The notes beneath the pieces are model-generated. The model made no database searches, was not told where the DNA came from, and saw nothing but the letters and a program-made list of their open reading frames with translations. From Lytechinus pictus (taxonomy: Eukaryota > Echinodermata > Echinoidea > Temnopleuroida > Toxopneustidae), in NCBI RefSeq assembly GCF_037042905.1, contig NW_026974140.1, positions 15,116,001 through 15,180,000 of the forward strand: a DNA stretch of 64,000 nucleotides. The letters run 5' to 3'. Positions 46,738 to 59,010 of the stretch are shown in pieces. Numbering within the stretch: the stretch's first letter is position 1; each line of letters begins with the position of its first letter. The position numbers and the translations under genes are program-made.

Positions 46738-46815
46738 GTCTATGTTATATGAAATGCGAAATTTATTCAAAGCCAAATCATCAACAGATGATTTTCAGAC
46801 AATCATACATGTAAG
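46738..46815 (+). other. Orphan exon-like segment, 78 nt
   Basis: A strong acceptor (T-rich tract then CAG) and a consensus donor (AG|GTAAGC) bracket an open phase that begins MLYEMRNLFKAKSS and ends TIIHVR. Length is a multiple of three. I do not recognise the peptide, and no neighbouring exon was found. It may be chance, a pseudogene remnant, or an exon of a gene extending elsewhere. Confidence 0.2.
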
Positions 46816-47570
46816 GTAAGCACTCCAGCTATGCATGTACTTGGGTATAGATTAGGAGCTTATAGGGGTATTCCCCCCCCCCCCCCTCTAAAAAAAACTA
46901 TGAAAAAAAACTTTAAAAAAAAACCGACCCAATAAAAAATAAAAAGAAGGATGAAAGACGATAAAAGGAAAACAGTTAAATTTGATGTTATTTTCTGAAT
47001 ATTACGTTAAAAAAATCTATCATAAATTTAGATTTCATTTAAAAATGCCAAAATTTTCGCTCGCTTGCTCACTACTTTTTTAGAAATTTGCCTGCTCGAT
47101 AATTATACCGTTTATTATATAAGTGATTTTACGAAAGAATAAACCAAATACTGATAGGACTATATACCCTGGATCCTTAGCCCATGAACAGTTTTATAAA
47201 GCCTCAATACAAGTTGATCCCAACGAAAAGATTTGATTCAGTCGAGAAAATAACACTGCTTCAAATTTCCTCTAAATCAGATGTCACCTTAATAAGAAAG
47301 CTTTGATATTTAAAATTTGTGTTTATTCTCACAAAAAACAGGACCTTATTATACACAACACGAGTGATATGCAAATTAGATAGTCGATAATGTGACACAC
47401 TAATTTAGACTTACTATTTCTGGGTGTTTTTTTTTTTGTATTTTATAGAACATTTCATAATTGCAGCTCTTTATGTGAATCACGAAAAACTAAACCTCGT
47501 TTTATAGTAGGCCTATTGTAATGGGGAAAAAATATTTCATATTTCTTGATAAACAAAACTTAGGAGAAAA

Positions 47571-47712
47571 ACTTACGTCATCGATATTGGTTTCTCATTT
47601 GTACCGTCTATAGGATAGTTGTTTTGTGAAATTGAGCGAAACTTTAAAACATTACATATTTCTTACTCTTCATCGAATTTTGATATATTTTTTAGCGTTT
47701 TGCCTTTTTTTC
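47571..47712. repeat. Fragment of the TTAA foldback family
   Basis: The block 'gttttgtgaaattgagcgaa' with 'actttaaaacatt' and 'tcgaattttgatatatttt' matches, in inverse orientation, the left arm of the element at 3461-4007. The outer terminus is not preserved here. Confidence 0.4.
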
Positions 47713-47929
47713 TGAGGGGGGGGGGGTGGTAGCCTGGTAATTTAATTATTACGCTATAGGTTTTGGTGACTTGGCAAATCAATCAATCAACCAACCAACC
47801 AATCAATCATCAATTTTCTGTTGAGTCCGATTTGGCCTACGCCATGCCCACATTCTGGGCTATAATTTTTTGTTTAATTTTAATCAGTTTAATTTCTGTA
47901 GACCACTATGAGCTAAATGACATATGCCT

Positions 47930-48207
47930 CAGGGGCGGATCCAGCTTTTTATAAAGGGGGGGGTTGGGGTGGTATGCGAGGGAGCGTAGCGACCGAGTCC
48001 AAGCGAGCGGAGCGAGTGAGGGGGGAGGGTGTGGGAGGGGGTGTCCCCCCTCACACAGTAGGGAAATTTTTTGAAATAAATACATAGAAATAGGATAAAA
48101 TAAAATTACAAGTTTAAAAAAAAAGATAAGATTTAAAAAAATGGTCCCCGGATTTTTTTTTGGGGGGGGTTGCAACCCCCCCAACCCCCCCTCTAGATCC
48201 GCTTCTG
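47930..48207. mobile_element. Short hAT-like MITE
   Basis: The termini CAGGGGCGGATCCAG and CTAGATCCGCTTCTG are imperfect inverted repeats, flanked by TGCCT on both sides (47925-47929 and 48208-48212). The interior has G-rich and C-rich ends and the motif 'gcgagcggagcgagtgagg'. The 5-bp flank match is shorter than the usual hAT 8 bp. Confidence 0.6.
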
Positions 48208-49522
48208 TGCCTATAATTTAGGGGCTGGTAATACACGCCAAATCTATGAAAGCGGCTTACCAAAAGATGTAATTTTCCTGGGGGTTAAAAAGATGGAGGG
48301 ATTTTATCAGGCTAGAAAAATAAATAAATTCTCCTACTCGTACCGTACTATGTATATATGTTTTTTTGAAAGGGTGCCCCGATCTCCAGAGGTTTAAAAG
48401 AGTAGGGAGCTCAGGCCGGGGCTCAGGCTGGAAAGGTGTCTCCTGGTAAATACTAGCAGCTGGCAGCCGTCTGTACTTTCGAGGAGTTTTTTAATATAAA
48501 ATTTTTATTTTTTATTTCTCCTCTGTAATTGGTGAGTGGAGCCAACGTAGTTCAACGGAACAACCAATATAACAGAGACTGAAGCTTTTGGTCTAGGTAT
48601 ACTAGCTTACTCTTTTTCAATTTGAAAGGGTACACCATCCCAGGCCTCCCCCCCCCCCCCCCCCCCCCCCCCATCTACCATTGCACCGTACGGCACCACG
48701 TACGTATCATCACAATTCACGTTTTGGTCTATTACAAACCAAAGTTATGACGTGGACGTAAACACGGCAGCGCTGATTTGATGTTGTTGTGCTCACTCAT
48801 TACAAGACTAAAAAAGGTTGCGGAAAAGGGTAGATCTATACGTTCTGATCTTAGACTCTTTAGAGGTCAATATATTGTATTGTCGTTTTTGTATCAACGG
48901 TGAGTTAGTCTTCACTCGTTGAAGTGTTGTATTTTTCTGTGATGTGTAGTGTTTTCCCAATATTCGTATTAATCTTATGCCTGAAAATCCCCTTACACTA
49001 CAGTCCCATGTGTTGAAATTTGTGTTTACCCGCACCAGAAGTAAAAGATTAAGGAGGAAGAAGAAGAAGAATAGAGAGAAGGTAGAGGGGGCCAAAAGAA
49101 CATGTAAAACATGAAAATTGAGAAGAATATGAGGAAGAAGAAGAAAGAGATGGGAATCCCAAGGCTTGAGGCTTGACGGGGAGAAGATCGAAGGAGGAGG
49201 TGCATAGCCATAAGAGGAAAATACATAAAATGCGGTGAAGAAGGAGAGGGTCCTTCATCAAACTGTATGTAACCAGGTAAACCAGACTATGGCTACTAAA
49301 AACTTTGTGTCTATAAAACTAGCTACAAAATAGCAAGTTTGTATTTATTTTGAAATTACATGATCAAGATGGGTATTATGGGAAAGCAGGTAATTCAGTT
49401 ATTGAAAGGAAAAGGTGTTTTGAAAAAAAAAATCTACTTACCATATGTTTCTAATATTTTCTTTTGAAATATTTCACAATTTGGTTGTCTTATAACCAGA
49501 GCCGAGCTGAGGAAACCACATC
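48208..49522. other. Intergenic DNA and FAM114A2 5' flank
   Basis: Contains a pure C run at about 48649-48671 and a purine-rich stretch at 49050-49260. A likely 3' splice site (AACCAG) at 49499 lies 23 bp before the FAM114A2 start codon and implies an upstream untranslated exon that I could not locate. No coding exon seen. Confidence 0.4.
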
Positions 49523-52500
49523 ATGGCTGATTGTAGTGACAGTGATGCTGAAGTTACATTTGAAAGTGCAGACGAAGGTGAACAGGATGAAATTGTTGAG
49601 GAGAAAAAAGATGACAATGATGCTTCCAAACCAGTACCATCTCAGTCACAGGACAATGAAAGTGTTGCAAGTGCTACACAGAAAGAAAGTGAACATAGCT
49701 CCAGAACAGAAGTACCTGTTGATGAATCAAGAACTAAAAGTGAAGAAAGCATGGAAGAGCCATATGTGAGCAAACAAGAGAATGGAAAGGATGGTGAAGG
49801 AATGGAGCATGATGTCAACAAAACTGAAAGTAGAACTGACTTATTGGATGAAACAGGGGGAGGAGATGCAAAGGAAACTGTCAAGACTGATGATGGCAAT
49901 GAAACAGAGGGAACTCCAGGAAAAGAAAAAGAACAGAAGGAGCCAGAGGGAGAAGAGATCATAAATCGAGGAGCTTCTTCTGGACAAGAGGATACAGAGA
50001 CCGATGCTAAAGCAGGCAAGGCCCCAGAGAATGCTTCTAGTGCATCAGGTGGCGGTTGGGGATGGGGTGGATGGGGGACATCCCTTCTCTCTTCTGCTGC
50101 TGCAACAGTCACCAAGGTCTCTGATAATGTTGGTGAGTTTGATCAGTATTTTTTAATTAATGTTAGATTTGCTTCACTTCTTATTTCTCATTGATGAATG
50201 GTAAGAAAATACAAGCTTCTATTTAATGACGGTTCTTGGTGTGCAATTAAATTCATTAAGCTTGAATTCAGGAGAGCTAAAAGATCAGTGATGCTCAGGA
50301 GTCCATGTACAATAATTCATTCACAACAATATAATTTCTTGTTCTCTTGAATATGTTACATTTATTGCAATTTTCATTACCATGCAGTTCTAATAGTGTA
50401 TGTGACAAAACAGCTCTGGGTCAGTTTTGATAATCCGAAGGATGTTGTTATTGAATTTTCTTGACTTAAAGTTTTAACAATCACCCAGAAGCCAAGAGTA
50501 GCTCTTCTTTTAATTTAAGATATAAACATCTGAGAAACATGTAGAACCCTGATATTTTTTAAAGTTCCCATTGCTTCTGGTAAAGTGTCATAGATTAAAA
50601 CAAAAAAATATGCATACAAGGTATTGACTTTATAAACATAATGGATAAAATTTTCAATGCTGCTATGAATAACTTTAGGAAAGGGTCTCACTCAAGTCAT
50701 GGAGAATGTTGAGACATCATTGGGTGTACCAAAGCCAGAGGAACTCGGAGAGATTGAGAAGGAGGAAGCAAAGAAAATGGCCAAGGAGAAAGAAGAACAA
50801 TCAGCCAAGCCAGATGAAGGGGACCAAGAAATAAAAGGTATGCTTATATCCCCTAACCTGTGTTTAAAATGACTACTATGTGCTTCTTAACATTTTTCTA
50901 TGTCACATGTTGTCATTATATATGCCTATTTGAATAAGAGACTTAAAAAAAAAGTTAAGTGAATATCTTGTTTTCATGAGAAGAGGCATTCGTGAAAGCA
51001 TGAAACTTACTGCAAGAATTTGTAGCCATCTAGATGTTAACTACAGAGTTCACCCCAAGTTTCAAGTGACCTGATGATTCATTCTAATTAATCATATAAA
51101 GATATATGTATGGAGATGCCTTGTTGAATGTTATCTATGTTATCTTGCATTTTTATTTCAAAATGAGGTTTGATTGAAATTTATCTTTAAACTACAGGTA
51201 ACTTTGCCTAATTCTAATCTATTGGACCAAACAAATCTGTTTGACTTAGAAATTTTACTGAGAAGAGGTATATTACATGTTTTGCATAATTTTGTATAAA
51301 GTTGCTTCAACGTCTGCAAATATTTAGTTCATGGTCGACTTATGCAAGTTTATCATTACTAGAAGCTCATGATAATGGAGTAGTCATAGTAGACACCAAT
51401 CTTGTTTCACTGTTCTTTGACTAAAATAGATTAGAATTTTTTGCTTTGGTGGGTAATGCCACTTTTTGCTTGTTGGTCTCCCTACAAGCTGTGCGACTGA
51501 TCGCAAAACTGGGCAGCATCTGGATCATTTAAACTGTCATTGGTTCCATATCCATAATTCTTGAGTTTGAAGTACCTGTTCTGCAGACATGTAAATGTCT
51601 ATTATTGGAGATAGCATTTGAATTATTTTCATTTATTTTTGCATTTATTATTATTTTTTTACAGAGGGAGAATGTTCAGAGGATAAGAGAGAAGGAAAAG
51701 AGGAAGACGTGAACGAAGGTGCTGGTATTGGTAGTTTCTTCTCTTCAGGTGCATCAGTCTTCACCAGTGCCATGGGCAAGACGGTAAGATATCATGATGA
51801 AATATTGTTTATGTGTCAATCTAACAAGGTACTGTTTTCAAGGCACTATAGGATACCCTGACATACCCAGCTGACCAGTGAGTGAGTGCTCAAGGCGTTA
51901 AAAGAATCTATAGATTGTTCAGTTTTATGTGCAGGTCCATATCTATCGTTAATGAAATAAATTAAAGTCTTGGAAGGAATAAGAATTTGGCCGTTTTGGT
52001 TCTTGAATATTTTTTTTCAAACTGAATCCATACAGATTGTAGTTCTCATCTCTCTTTCAGTTAAAATGACTGCAGTGTACTCCAGTAGCATAAACTTAAG
52101 TATTATGGTAATTGCCATTGAAACCTTGATTCTGATTTACTGTCTTGCCTTCTTAACCAGTTACCTAAGTAAACATAAAAGCATTTCAAATGTGTGAAAT
52201 GTGAGTTAAAATTGTAGTATTAATGTATTAATAAAAATGATGTGCTTCATATCCCAAACCATGATGATATGATTGACATCTTGAACAGGGTCATTCCATC
52301 TGGATTCACCCAGTGGTTGCACCCGACCGTCTCAGAATTTGTTGTAATTTGGTACATATAAAATTCACCATGGCCCACGTACAAAACAAAAAAATAAGTC
52401 CAATTGGTTCGTCGGTTCTCGCGCTACGGCCCGCCCTTTTCTCCTTGTTTTGACAAAAATGGGCGTGACCTTCAAATTTCAATGGCCACTGCGTCGTAAT

Positions 52501-55500
52501 GTGTCGACCAATTTTCATGAAACAGGTACCATTTATTAGGAAATTCAGAGAGGAATCCAAAACATGCATCAAATAATGTATTGGAGCGATTTATAAGGTC
52601 ATGACCTTTGACCTTTACTTTGACCTTGAGTTTGACCCCCGGACAAATAATTTTTTAACTTGATTTTCGGGTATGTTAATAATTTGTATGATATTGACAA
52701 AATATGTTAAAACCAATGATGATATTTTATGTCTTCACCTTTTAAAACTCTTCCAAAGATACCATGAAATTTCACTCTAGTCCCACATACTAATATTCAT
52801 GTTAGTAAAAGTGTTTACCAGTTACATGATTTCTTTCAATCTTAACTTACAGTATGCATGCACATGAAAAGAAATTAAGCTCATCAGTTCACAAATGAAA
52901 CATTAAACATTTATGCTCATGAATAGGTATCTGTTTAGGCATTTTGATGTTCAGCAATATATATCATATATATATATATATTCTTGTTAGTAAAGTGTTT
53001 ACTTTTATCATCAAATTGTTGAGTATATGCCTATTTACTAACAAGAATATATATATATATATGTACATATATGACATATATTGCTGAACATCAAATTGCC
53101 TAAACAGATACCTATTCATGAGCATAAATGTTTAATGTTTCATTTGTGAACTGATGAGCTTAATTTCTTTTCATGTGCATGCATACTGTAACTTAAGATT
53201 GGAAGAAATCATGTAAATGGTTAACACTTTACTAACATGAATATCAGTATGTAGGACTAGAGTGAAATTTCATGGTATCTTTGGAAGAGTTTTAAAAGGT
53301 GAAGAAATAAAATATCATCATTGATTTTAACATATTTTGTCAATATCATACTAATAATTAACATACATGAAAATCAAGTTAAAAAATTATTTGTCCGGGG
53401 GTCAAACTCAAGGTCAAAGTAAAGGTCAAAGGTCATGACCTTATAAATTGCTCCAATACATTATTTGATGCATGTTTTGGATTCCTCTCTGAATTTCCTA
53501 ATAAATGGTACCTGTTTCATGAAAATTGGTCAACACGTTACGACGCAGTGGCCATTGAAAGTTGAGGGTCACGCCCATTTTTGTCAAAACAAGGAGAAAA
53601 GGGCGGGCCGTAGCGCGAGAACCGACGGACCAATTGGACTAATTTTTTTTGTTTTGTGCGTGGGCCATGGTGAATTTTATGTGTACCAATTTACAACGAA
53701 TTCCGAGAGGGTCGGGTGCAAAATTGCACATTCATTGGGTGAATTGGCATGGAATGACCCAACATTCAAATTTATATCTATAATATAATGAATTGCTTCC
53801 GAACCAAATACCAATCATATAAGAGTCTTAAGAATTCGATCAGTCACAATCTTTGTGTCCTTTTTATGACATCACTGCTATGAATTCATATTAAGCGATT
53901 GGTTGACAATGATATACACCCTCCATTAGACACAGTATTGCTCTCCTATTCCTAAATTACAAAATAGTACAGTTTTAGAGGGATCCTTGTTTTCCCTGCG
54001 GTGGGGATCCTTGTTCAGTGAAATATGTTTTGAAATATTGTTGACCTGCGAATGAAAAGTAGGCCTCTCGTAATTATGAAAGTTGGCGGGGTACGCATTG
54101 TGAAAAGCTCATTTTAATAGATCATACTTATCTTTCTTGACCATAGGTGAGTGGTGGCCTTGATGCCCTTGAGATGATTGGACGTAAGACAATGGACATC
54201 CTCCAAGAAGGTGACCCAAGATTAGAGAAGAAAAGAGGAATGATTATTCCAAAAAGAGAGAAAAGTAACCTGTCAGAGGTAAGTCAAATGTATCAAGAAC
54301 TAATAATAGAATGTGTGATGAAAGATGTAATTGATAGTATTATCTGTTGATTACTGAATTCTCTAATTCACATAGGCTTTGGACAGGGACTGCTTTGTTT
54401 CTGGAGGCACTTGGTTTAAAAGGATTATGGTACTCTTTCTCAGTTGTGTTTATGCTGGTGCAAAGAGAAACATTATGTCTTAGAATTATTTAGGTTTAGT
54501 TAAAAAAAAACACACCAAGATATTTCCTCTGTTGAGTAAAAATTACTGTTAAAGTATTACATGTCTTGTTATGTCAGTGGATAACTGAAATCCTTGCAGC
54601 TGATTGGCTAGTCTACAAATGGAGACCCACATCTGCAGTGTGTGTATCACAGCTGATTCAAGGAGTCTGCATAGCAGACTAGGTCTACTGTGGCTGCAGC
54701 CCTTTCAGACTGGTTTGCTAAACCAGCAGCAGTGCGCGAAGCAGTCCGACCTCACAAGCCATTCAGAGGCTGCATAGCAGACTACTGATTGGCTGAGATT
54801 AATTTTTGTGAAAATCACTGAAAATTAAACTAAAAGAATCAAGGGGAAATCACTAGCAAGATACTTCATGAAATGGTTCCCTGGAAAAAGAGTTTTAATT
54901 GACTGGCTTATATTGTATTGTTCAGAAGACATACTGCCAATAACATCTGTGGAAATCATTGTTTTATACATGTATACATACTAAATCATGTTCATGTTAC
55001 ATGTGTGACTCCAATCCTATTGGACACATTCTGATACCATCAATCATGTATGCTTTCTTGTAGGTTTTAAGACAAGCCAAGAAAGATGCAGAAGAAGAGG
55101 CTGCTAGGAGACAGGAGGAAGAAGAACATCAGAAGTACAACTTTAGCTTTCTCTTTGATCAATATCAAGGTTAGTTTCTAATGGTAATCACACCATTTAA
55201 GATCTCACTCAATTTGAAGGTTATCTCTTTTTTTTCTCCTGTTTTATAATTGTATTGCTGGTTATTTCCATGATTGTACAAGGTGTGGAAGTGAAGGTTT
55301 TTTTTGTGATTTATGTGATGTTTACACTATTCAAGTGAACATGATCATGAATTTTGATCTCCCACAAGCGACTACTTGTGAAAGTCATAAAAAATTAAGC
55401 CACCCGCACCCCTAACCACTTTAACAATTCATTATACAGGAAACCAAATTTATACTTGTTATTTTATAAATCCCATTAGATTTGCGTAATTATTGTAGGT

Positions 55501-58500
55501 GTTGCATTTCAAAGTACTAGATTACTTGGTTTGATTCTTATTTTTCTTGTGGTGTGGAAAAAAGACAGTAACTATTTAAATAGTTGCATTAAAGAACAGT
55601 TAGAAAATAAATCTAATGCACCTTTATATAGCTATGAAACTAATAAAATATTTAATGAATGATTTATGTATTAAAGGTTTGTGTTAGATTCTCATGAATA
55701 TCTTTTTAACATTGTTTCTCAGGTCTAGCTCATCTAGAAGCTCTTGAGATGTTATCCAATCAGAGTGAAACCAAGGTCCAATCATCTATCTCCATAGTAA
55801 CGGATGATAGGTTAGATGACCTGAAGACTGAACTCTTAGAGGTCAGGGATGCATTCCAGCTAGAGGATCTAGATGCAGTGGATGAAGGTACATCATTGGA
55901 TGGCTAAGTTCTGTCCCACTTGATCCTGTATTCATTGTTCTGCTTTTGTTTTAGCAAGTTGTACAGTAGTAGTGGTTTGATTCAGAAAATGAGAATAAGG
56001 ATGGAGATTAGGGTTAGGGTTGTGATGAGTATATACTTTGGTGTTTGTGAATTTCCACAGGAACAATTTGTTGGAGAAAATTTTGGGGAATTATGTCAGG
56101 GGATCTTGGAAAAATGTTGAAGAAGACAGGAAGTTGGGTGCAAATAAAGGATATATAATTTCATACTTATATAGAAATGAAAATTGAATACCATCCTGTA
56201 GATATCCAAATTCCTGAAAGAATGTTTCATTTATCTCGATATCATTTCTTTCCATATCACAGTGTATTTTCATTTTATTTTTTACTCAGAAACTGCTAGT
56301 GATCAGGACTTTGTAAATGTCATCACTGAGCTACTATTCAGTCTAAGCATGGCTGCAACTCCAGACAAGTTACAGAGGGTAGGTGATAATTATTAATTTG
56401 TTTTGAGAAGAGTTGATGATTCAATTGTCACTGGTTCAGCAACATATTTCTCAGCTTAAGGGAAGGAAGGGAGAGGGGGAATGACAAGGATACAATATTA
56501 GTTGAGATTTCAGCTAGAGATGTCTTGAAAAATTAAGTGACAATTTATTTATTTGTCCTGTAGGTTCAGAAGGAGACAAGAGATTGGTTGACAGCTCATG
56601 CATCACAACAAAATGAAGATGGTGATAAAGAGAACAAGAACACGATAGATATCAAGGTAAGTGAGTTTATATTATCTTCTCTGTGATCTCATAATATTTT
56701 CTGTTTTACATTGTTCATGTGTACTATAGGGCAATATTTTACCCACTGATGCATCATGCTCTTCTATGAAGTGATGACCCATGTGTTGGCTCAGTTGGCA
56801 GAGTGTCTCACAACCGGGAGGTCGGGAGTTCAAACCCCGGCCACGTCAGACCAATAGTTGATTGTATCAGTAGAAGTTAAGTCCTATTGAATGATTCCGC
56901 ACATTAACTCTTAATTTATGGATATAATTTAATTTCCTTGATTATCATTTTAACATGCTCATGTTTATGATGTGCATACAAATGGTCATTCCTCATTTAA
57001 TAAAGAAAAAAAAGAATGAACTAAATTATTTTCATACATTTCACACAATTTTTATTCTATTTATCTTTATGCATACCAGCAGCTTATAATTTTTTTTCAC
57101 TTTAAGAAATCTTGTGTACTTTGAATGTGTTTATTAAAACAGGCTTATATATTTAGTACAAGACTGTCTTTTTCTTTTGTTTTTCTGATCAGGATATTCA
57201 TGCTAAGGCAATGCAGACCCTTGCAGAGCTTACAGCTAGGACGATTGAACAGTTCCACAAAGTATCAGAACTTATGCTGCTAGGTCAGGAGACAGAACAA
57301 GCCAAAGCAAAGAGTCCAGTGGAAAGAGCTACCACATTATCAAAGTATGTTGACATTTGCTGCATGGAAGAGAAGAAATAAATGACAAAACTTAAAAAGG
57401 AAAAAATTGACCTTAAGTGATTTCATGAAAATTTTGATGTTGGAGAAGAAATTTTTAAAAAGTTCTTTAAAAAATATCATTTTTATTTTTGGGAAGATCT
57501 GTGTGATAGAAATTAGATATATAGGGTATACCCAGATTTTTAACAAAGTATAATTCAACAAATATATAATTTCTGTGTCTTATATATATAACTCAAACTA
57601 TAAATCATCTTGTTGAAAATATTAGATATATACACACAACAGCTCTTTTGAACTTATGAATTATCTTGTTTTGCCTTTGAAATTAGCTAACATTATGATT
57701 TGTAATCATGTCATTGTCATATCTTTTCCACCTTGCTCTTTTTTTATCCTATTCTCTCTCACACTATCCCTGCAGGCTAGCTAGTATTCTGTCTGCGGAG
57801 GTCAGCTCTGTTGCGACCAAATTCTGTGAGCTGTTGAGTTCCTTGGGTGATCAGGGCTCAGAGGAAGTCAATACCATCATTACAAACATCTATCTAGAGG
57901 TAAATTGATAAACAGTTTTTGAATGATGATATTTGTCCATGAAAGGAATAATGGAAGCCCCCATTCTATAGAAATTTTTTTATTTGGAATGACAAATGTT
58001 TAATAAATTAATCATAAAAAGAGCTAGATAATGATTAGTGTGGTCTCTAAAACTGCTGGACTCTGTAATGACTCTTGCGACAGTGAATACATATGCATGT
58101 ATCTAGAGTGTGTGACATGTAAATGAGGTTTGAAAGTATATGGTAGTTGAAGTTAGACAAATTGAATGGATTTTCCACAATTTATGAGAGTGCAGCATTA
58201 TTTTTCAAGGGAGTTTCTTTTCATCTTTTCAAATAACAGTGCCTGGCTGAATATTTCTAGGGAATATTTGCCCAAATTAATTAATCCTCAATTGACTCTT
58301 GTAGGGTGGTGTTTCATAAATCTATTGTAAGTTAAGCACATCTTTACTCGTAAATGGAAATGTTCTTAGGTACTATACATCTATCTAGGGATATATCATT
58401 TAGCACAGGAATAGGTTTCAAGTCATTTATAAACTTGTTTGTAACATTCTGACAGCTTCATGGAACCGTCCCATGGCCCTTTACCGGGTTTATGACTAAA

Positions 58501-58636
58501 TCTCACTCAATTTACAAATTCATTCCGCCAGGCTTCTAACAGCACGTCATACATCCAGGATGCATTCCAGCTTCTCCTACCAATCCTACAAGACATTGTG
58601 GTGATGACAAAGAACTCAGAAGATGAGATGACATAG
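49523..58636 (+). CDS. FAM114A2: FAM114A2-like protein
   Basis: FAM114A proteins are cytosolic; family members, including a fly homologue, are reported Rab2 partners, so a Golgi or vesicle-traffic role is likely but not shown here. Coding exons: 49523-50132, 50679-50837, 51665-51783, 54147-54278, 55064-55169, 55723-55887, 56290-56378, 56564-56656, 57193-57344, 57776-57899, 58532-58636. Total 1854 nt, 617 aa, longer than the roughly 505-563 aa human paralogues because of a long acidic N-terminus (residues 1-170, Glu/Asp/Lys-rich, probably disordered). Diagnostic blocks: GGGWGWGGWGTSLLSS at about 176-191, ENVETSLGVPKPEEL, SGGLDALEMIGRKTMDIL, LFDQYQ-GLAHLEALEMLS, ATPDKLQR, LAELTARTIEQFHKV and the C-terminal STSYIQDAFQLLLPILQ. 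An acidic, coiled-coil-prone helix lies in exon 5. Phases agree and the stop is TAG. The match to human FAM114A2 is strongest at the C-terminus. Confidence 0.93.
52596..52638. promoter_or_regulatory. Clustered nuclear-receptor half-sites, left arm
   Basis: AGGTCA at 52596-52601 is followed with no gap by TGACCT at 52602-52607 (inverted, spacing 0). Further TGACCT lie at 52609-52614 (direct, spacing 1) and 52621-52626, and TGACCC at 52633-52638, the last two each 6 bp apart. The spacing-1 pair is a perfect DR1, the site class used by HNF4, RXR and COUP-TF-type receptors. Binding is inference. Confidence 0.45.
53401..53441. promoter_or_regulatory. Clustered nuclear-receptor half-sites, right arm
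   Basis: The mirror of the left-arm cluster: AGGTCA at 53411-53416, 53423-53428 and 53430-53435, then TGACCT at 53436-53441, giving DR1 plus an inverted pair with no spacer. Confidence 0.45.
54605..54790. repeat. Repeat with CTGCATAGCAGACTA motif, FAM114A2 intron 4
   Basis: AGTCTGCATAGCAGACT, a 7-3-7 palindrome, is at 54664-54680, and 'ctgcatagcagacta' recurs at 54770-54784. Between them is a GC-richer stretch with short inverted pieces (TGGTTTGCTAAACCA near 54712). Probably a small dispersed element. Confidence 0.4.
56782..56850 (+). mobile_element. tRNA-like SINE fragment in FAM114A2 intron 8
   Basis: Box-A-like TGGCTCAGTTGG and box-B-like GAGTTCAAACCCC sit at tRNA spacing, but the acceptor ends do not pair and no anticodon arm folds cleanly. 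Best read as the head of a SINE, not a working tRNA. Confidence 0.45.
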
Positions 58637-58668
58637 TGTACATAGTCTACACCAAACTTTCTTATATA

Positions 58669-59010
58669 AGTTCAATTCAAAGAGACAACACCCACACAAA
58701 CAGACTGAAATATTATGACTGTTATCCCTCTATGAAGAACAGTGTGGACAAATATTTGGCAGTCAAACCTGTTTCTTTGCCACGAATAGCCAGGGAATAT
58801 ATGATGAAGTCATTCTTTTGTGTGGAGGGCACACAGTCTTCTTATGGTTTTAATTCAAAGGAAGAACTTAGGAATAGACTGCAATGTCACAACTGTTATC
58901 CCTTGATTAAGATCAGTATGGAAAATACTTGGCTTAGATGCCAGGGTATCTATGATGAAGTCCATATTGTGTGTAGCAGCATGTTCTCTGTTCCATTCAG
59001 TGGAATGTTA
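58669..59010 (+). repeat. Diverged direct repeat, two ~185-bp units
   Basis: Both units contain, in order, 'aattcaaag', 'agactg..atgt', 'ctgttatccct', 'aagaacagt/aagatcagt', 'atacttggc/atatttggc' and 'ctatgatgaagtc/atatgatgaagtc'. The open frame across it (129 aa) is broken into the repeat and has no recognisable homologue. Confidence 0.5.

Larger units (their letters stand above)
52288..53760. mobile_element. 1.47-kb near-perfect palindrome in FAM114A2 intron 3
   Basis: The left arm (52288-~52990) starts GGGTCATTCCATCTGG, and the right arm (~53037-53760) ends in the inverted GGCATGGAATGACCC. The arms match almost base for base over about 700 bp with scattered differences and meet at an (AT)n-rich centre with an inner stem ATTCTTGTTAGTAAA/TTTACTAACAAGAAT. 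AACA flanks both ends (52284-52287 and 53761-53764), a possible 4-bp target duplication. No transposase. Each arm holds an open frame of similar sequence (about 88 aa), probably fortuitous. Confidence 0.75.

Noticed and set aside
48649-48671. Long C and G runs (also near 10900, 14285, 29495, 44295) as G-quadruplex regulators
   Set aside because: Several are parts of MITE ends or simple homopolymers, and nothing ties them to a promoter or splice site.
49642-50115. 157-aa - strand frame opposite FAM114A2 exon 1
   Set aside because: Shadow of the acidic, Glu/Ser-codon-rich exon. The + strand frame has clear family motifs and splice continuity.
52306-53788. Matching open frames of about 88 aa in both palindrome arms, as a conserved small protein
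   Set aside because: The arms are copies of each other, so frame sharing is automatic. The peptide has no recognisable features and one arm lacks a clear extension.
56782-56850. Functional tRNA gene
   Set aside because: Box A and box B are present, but the acceptor stem and anticodon arm do not pair. A SINE head is more likely.
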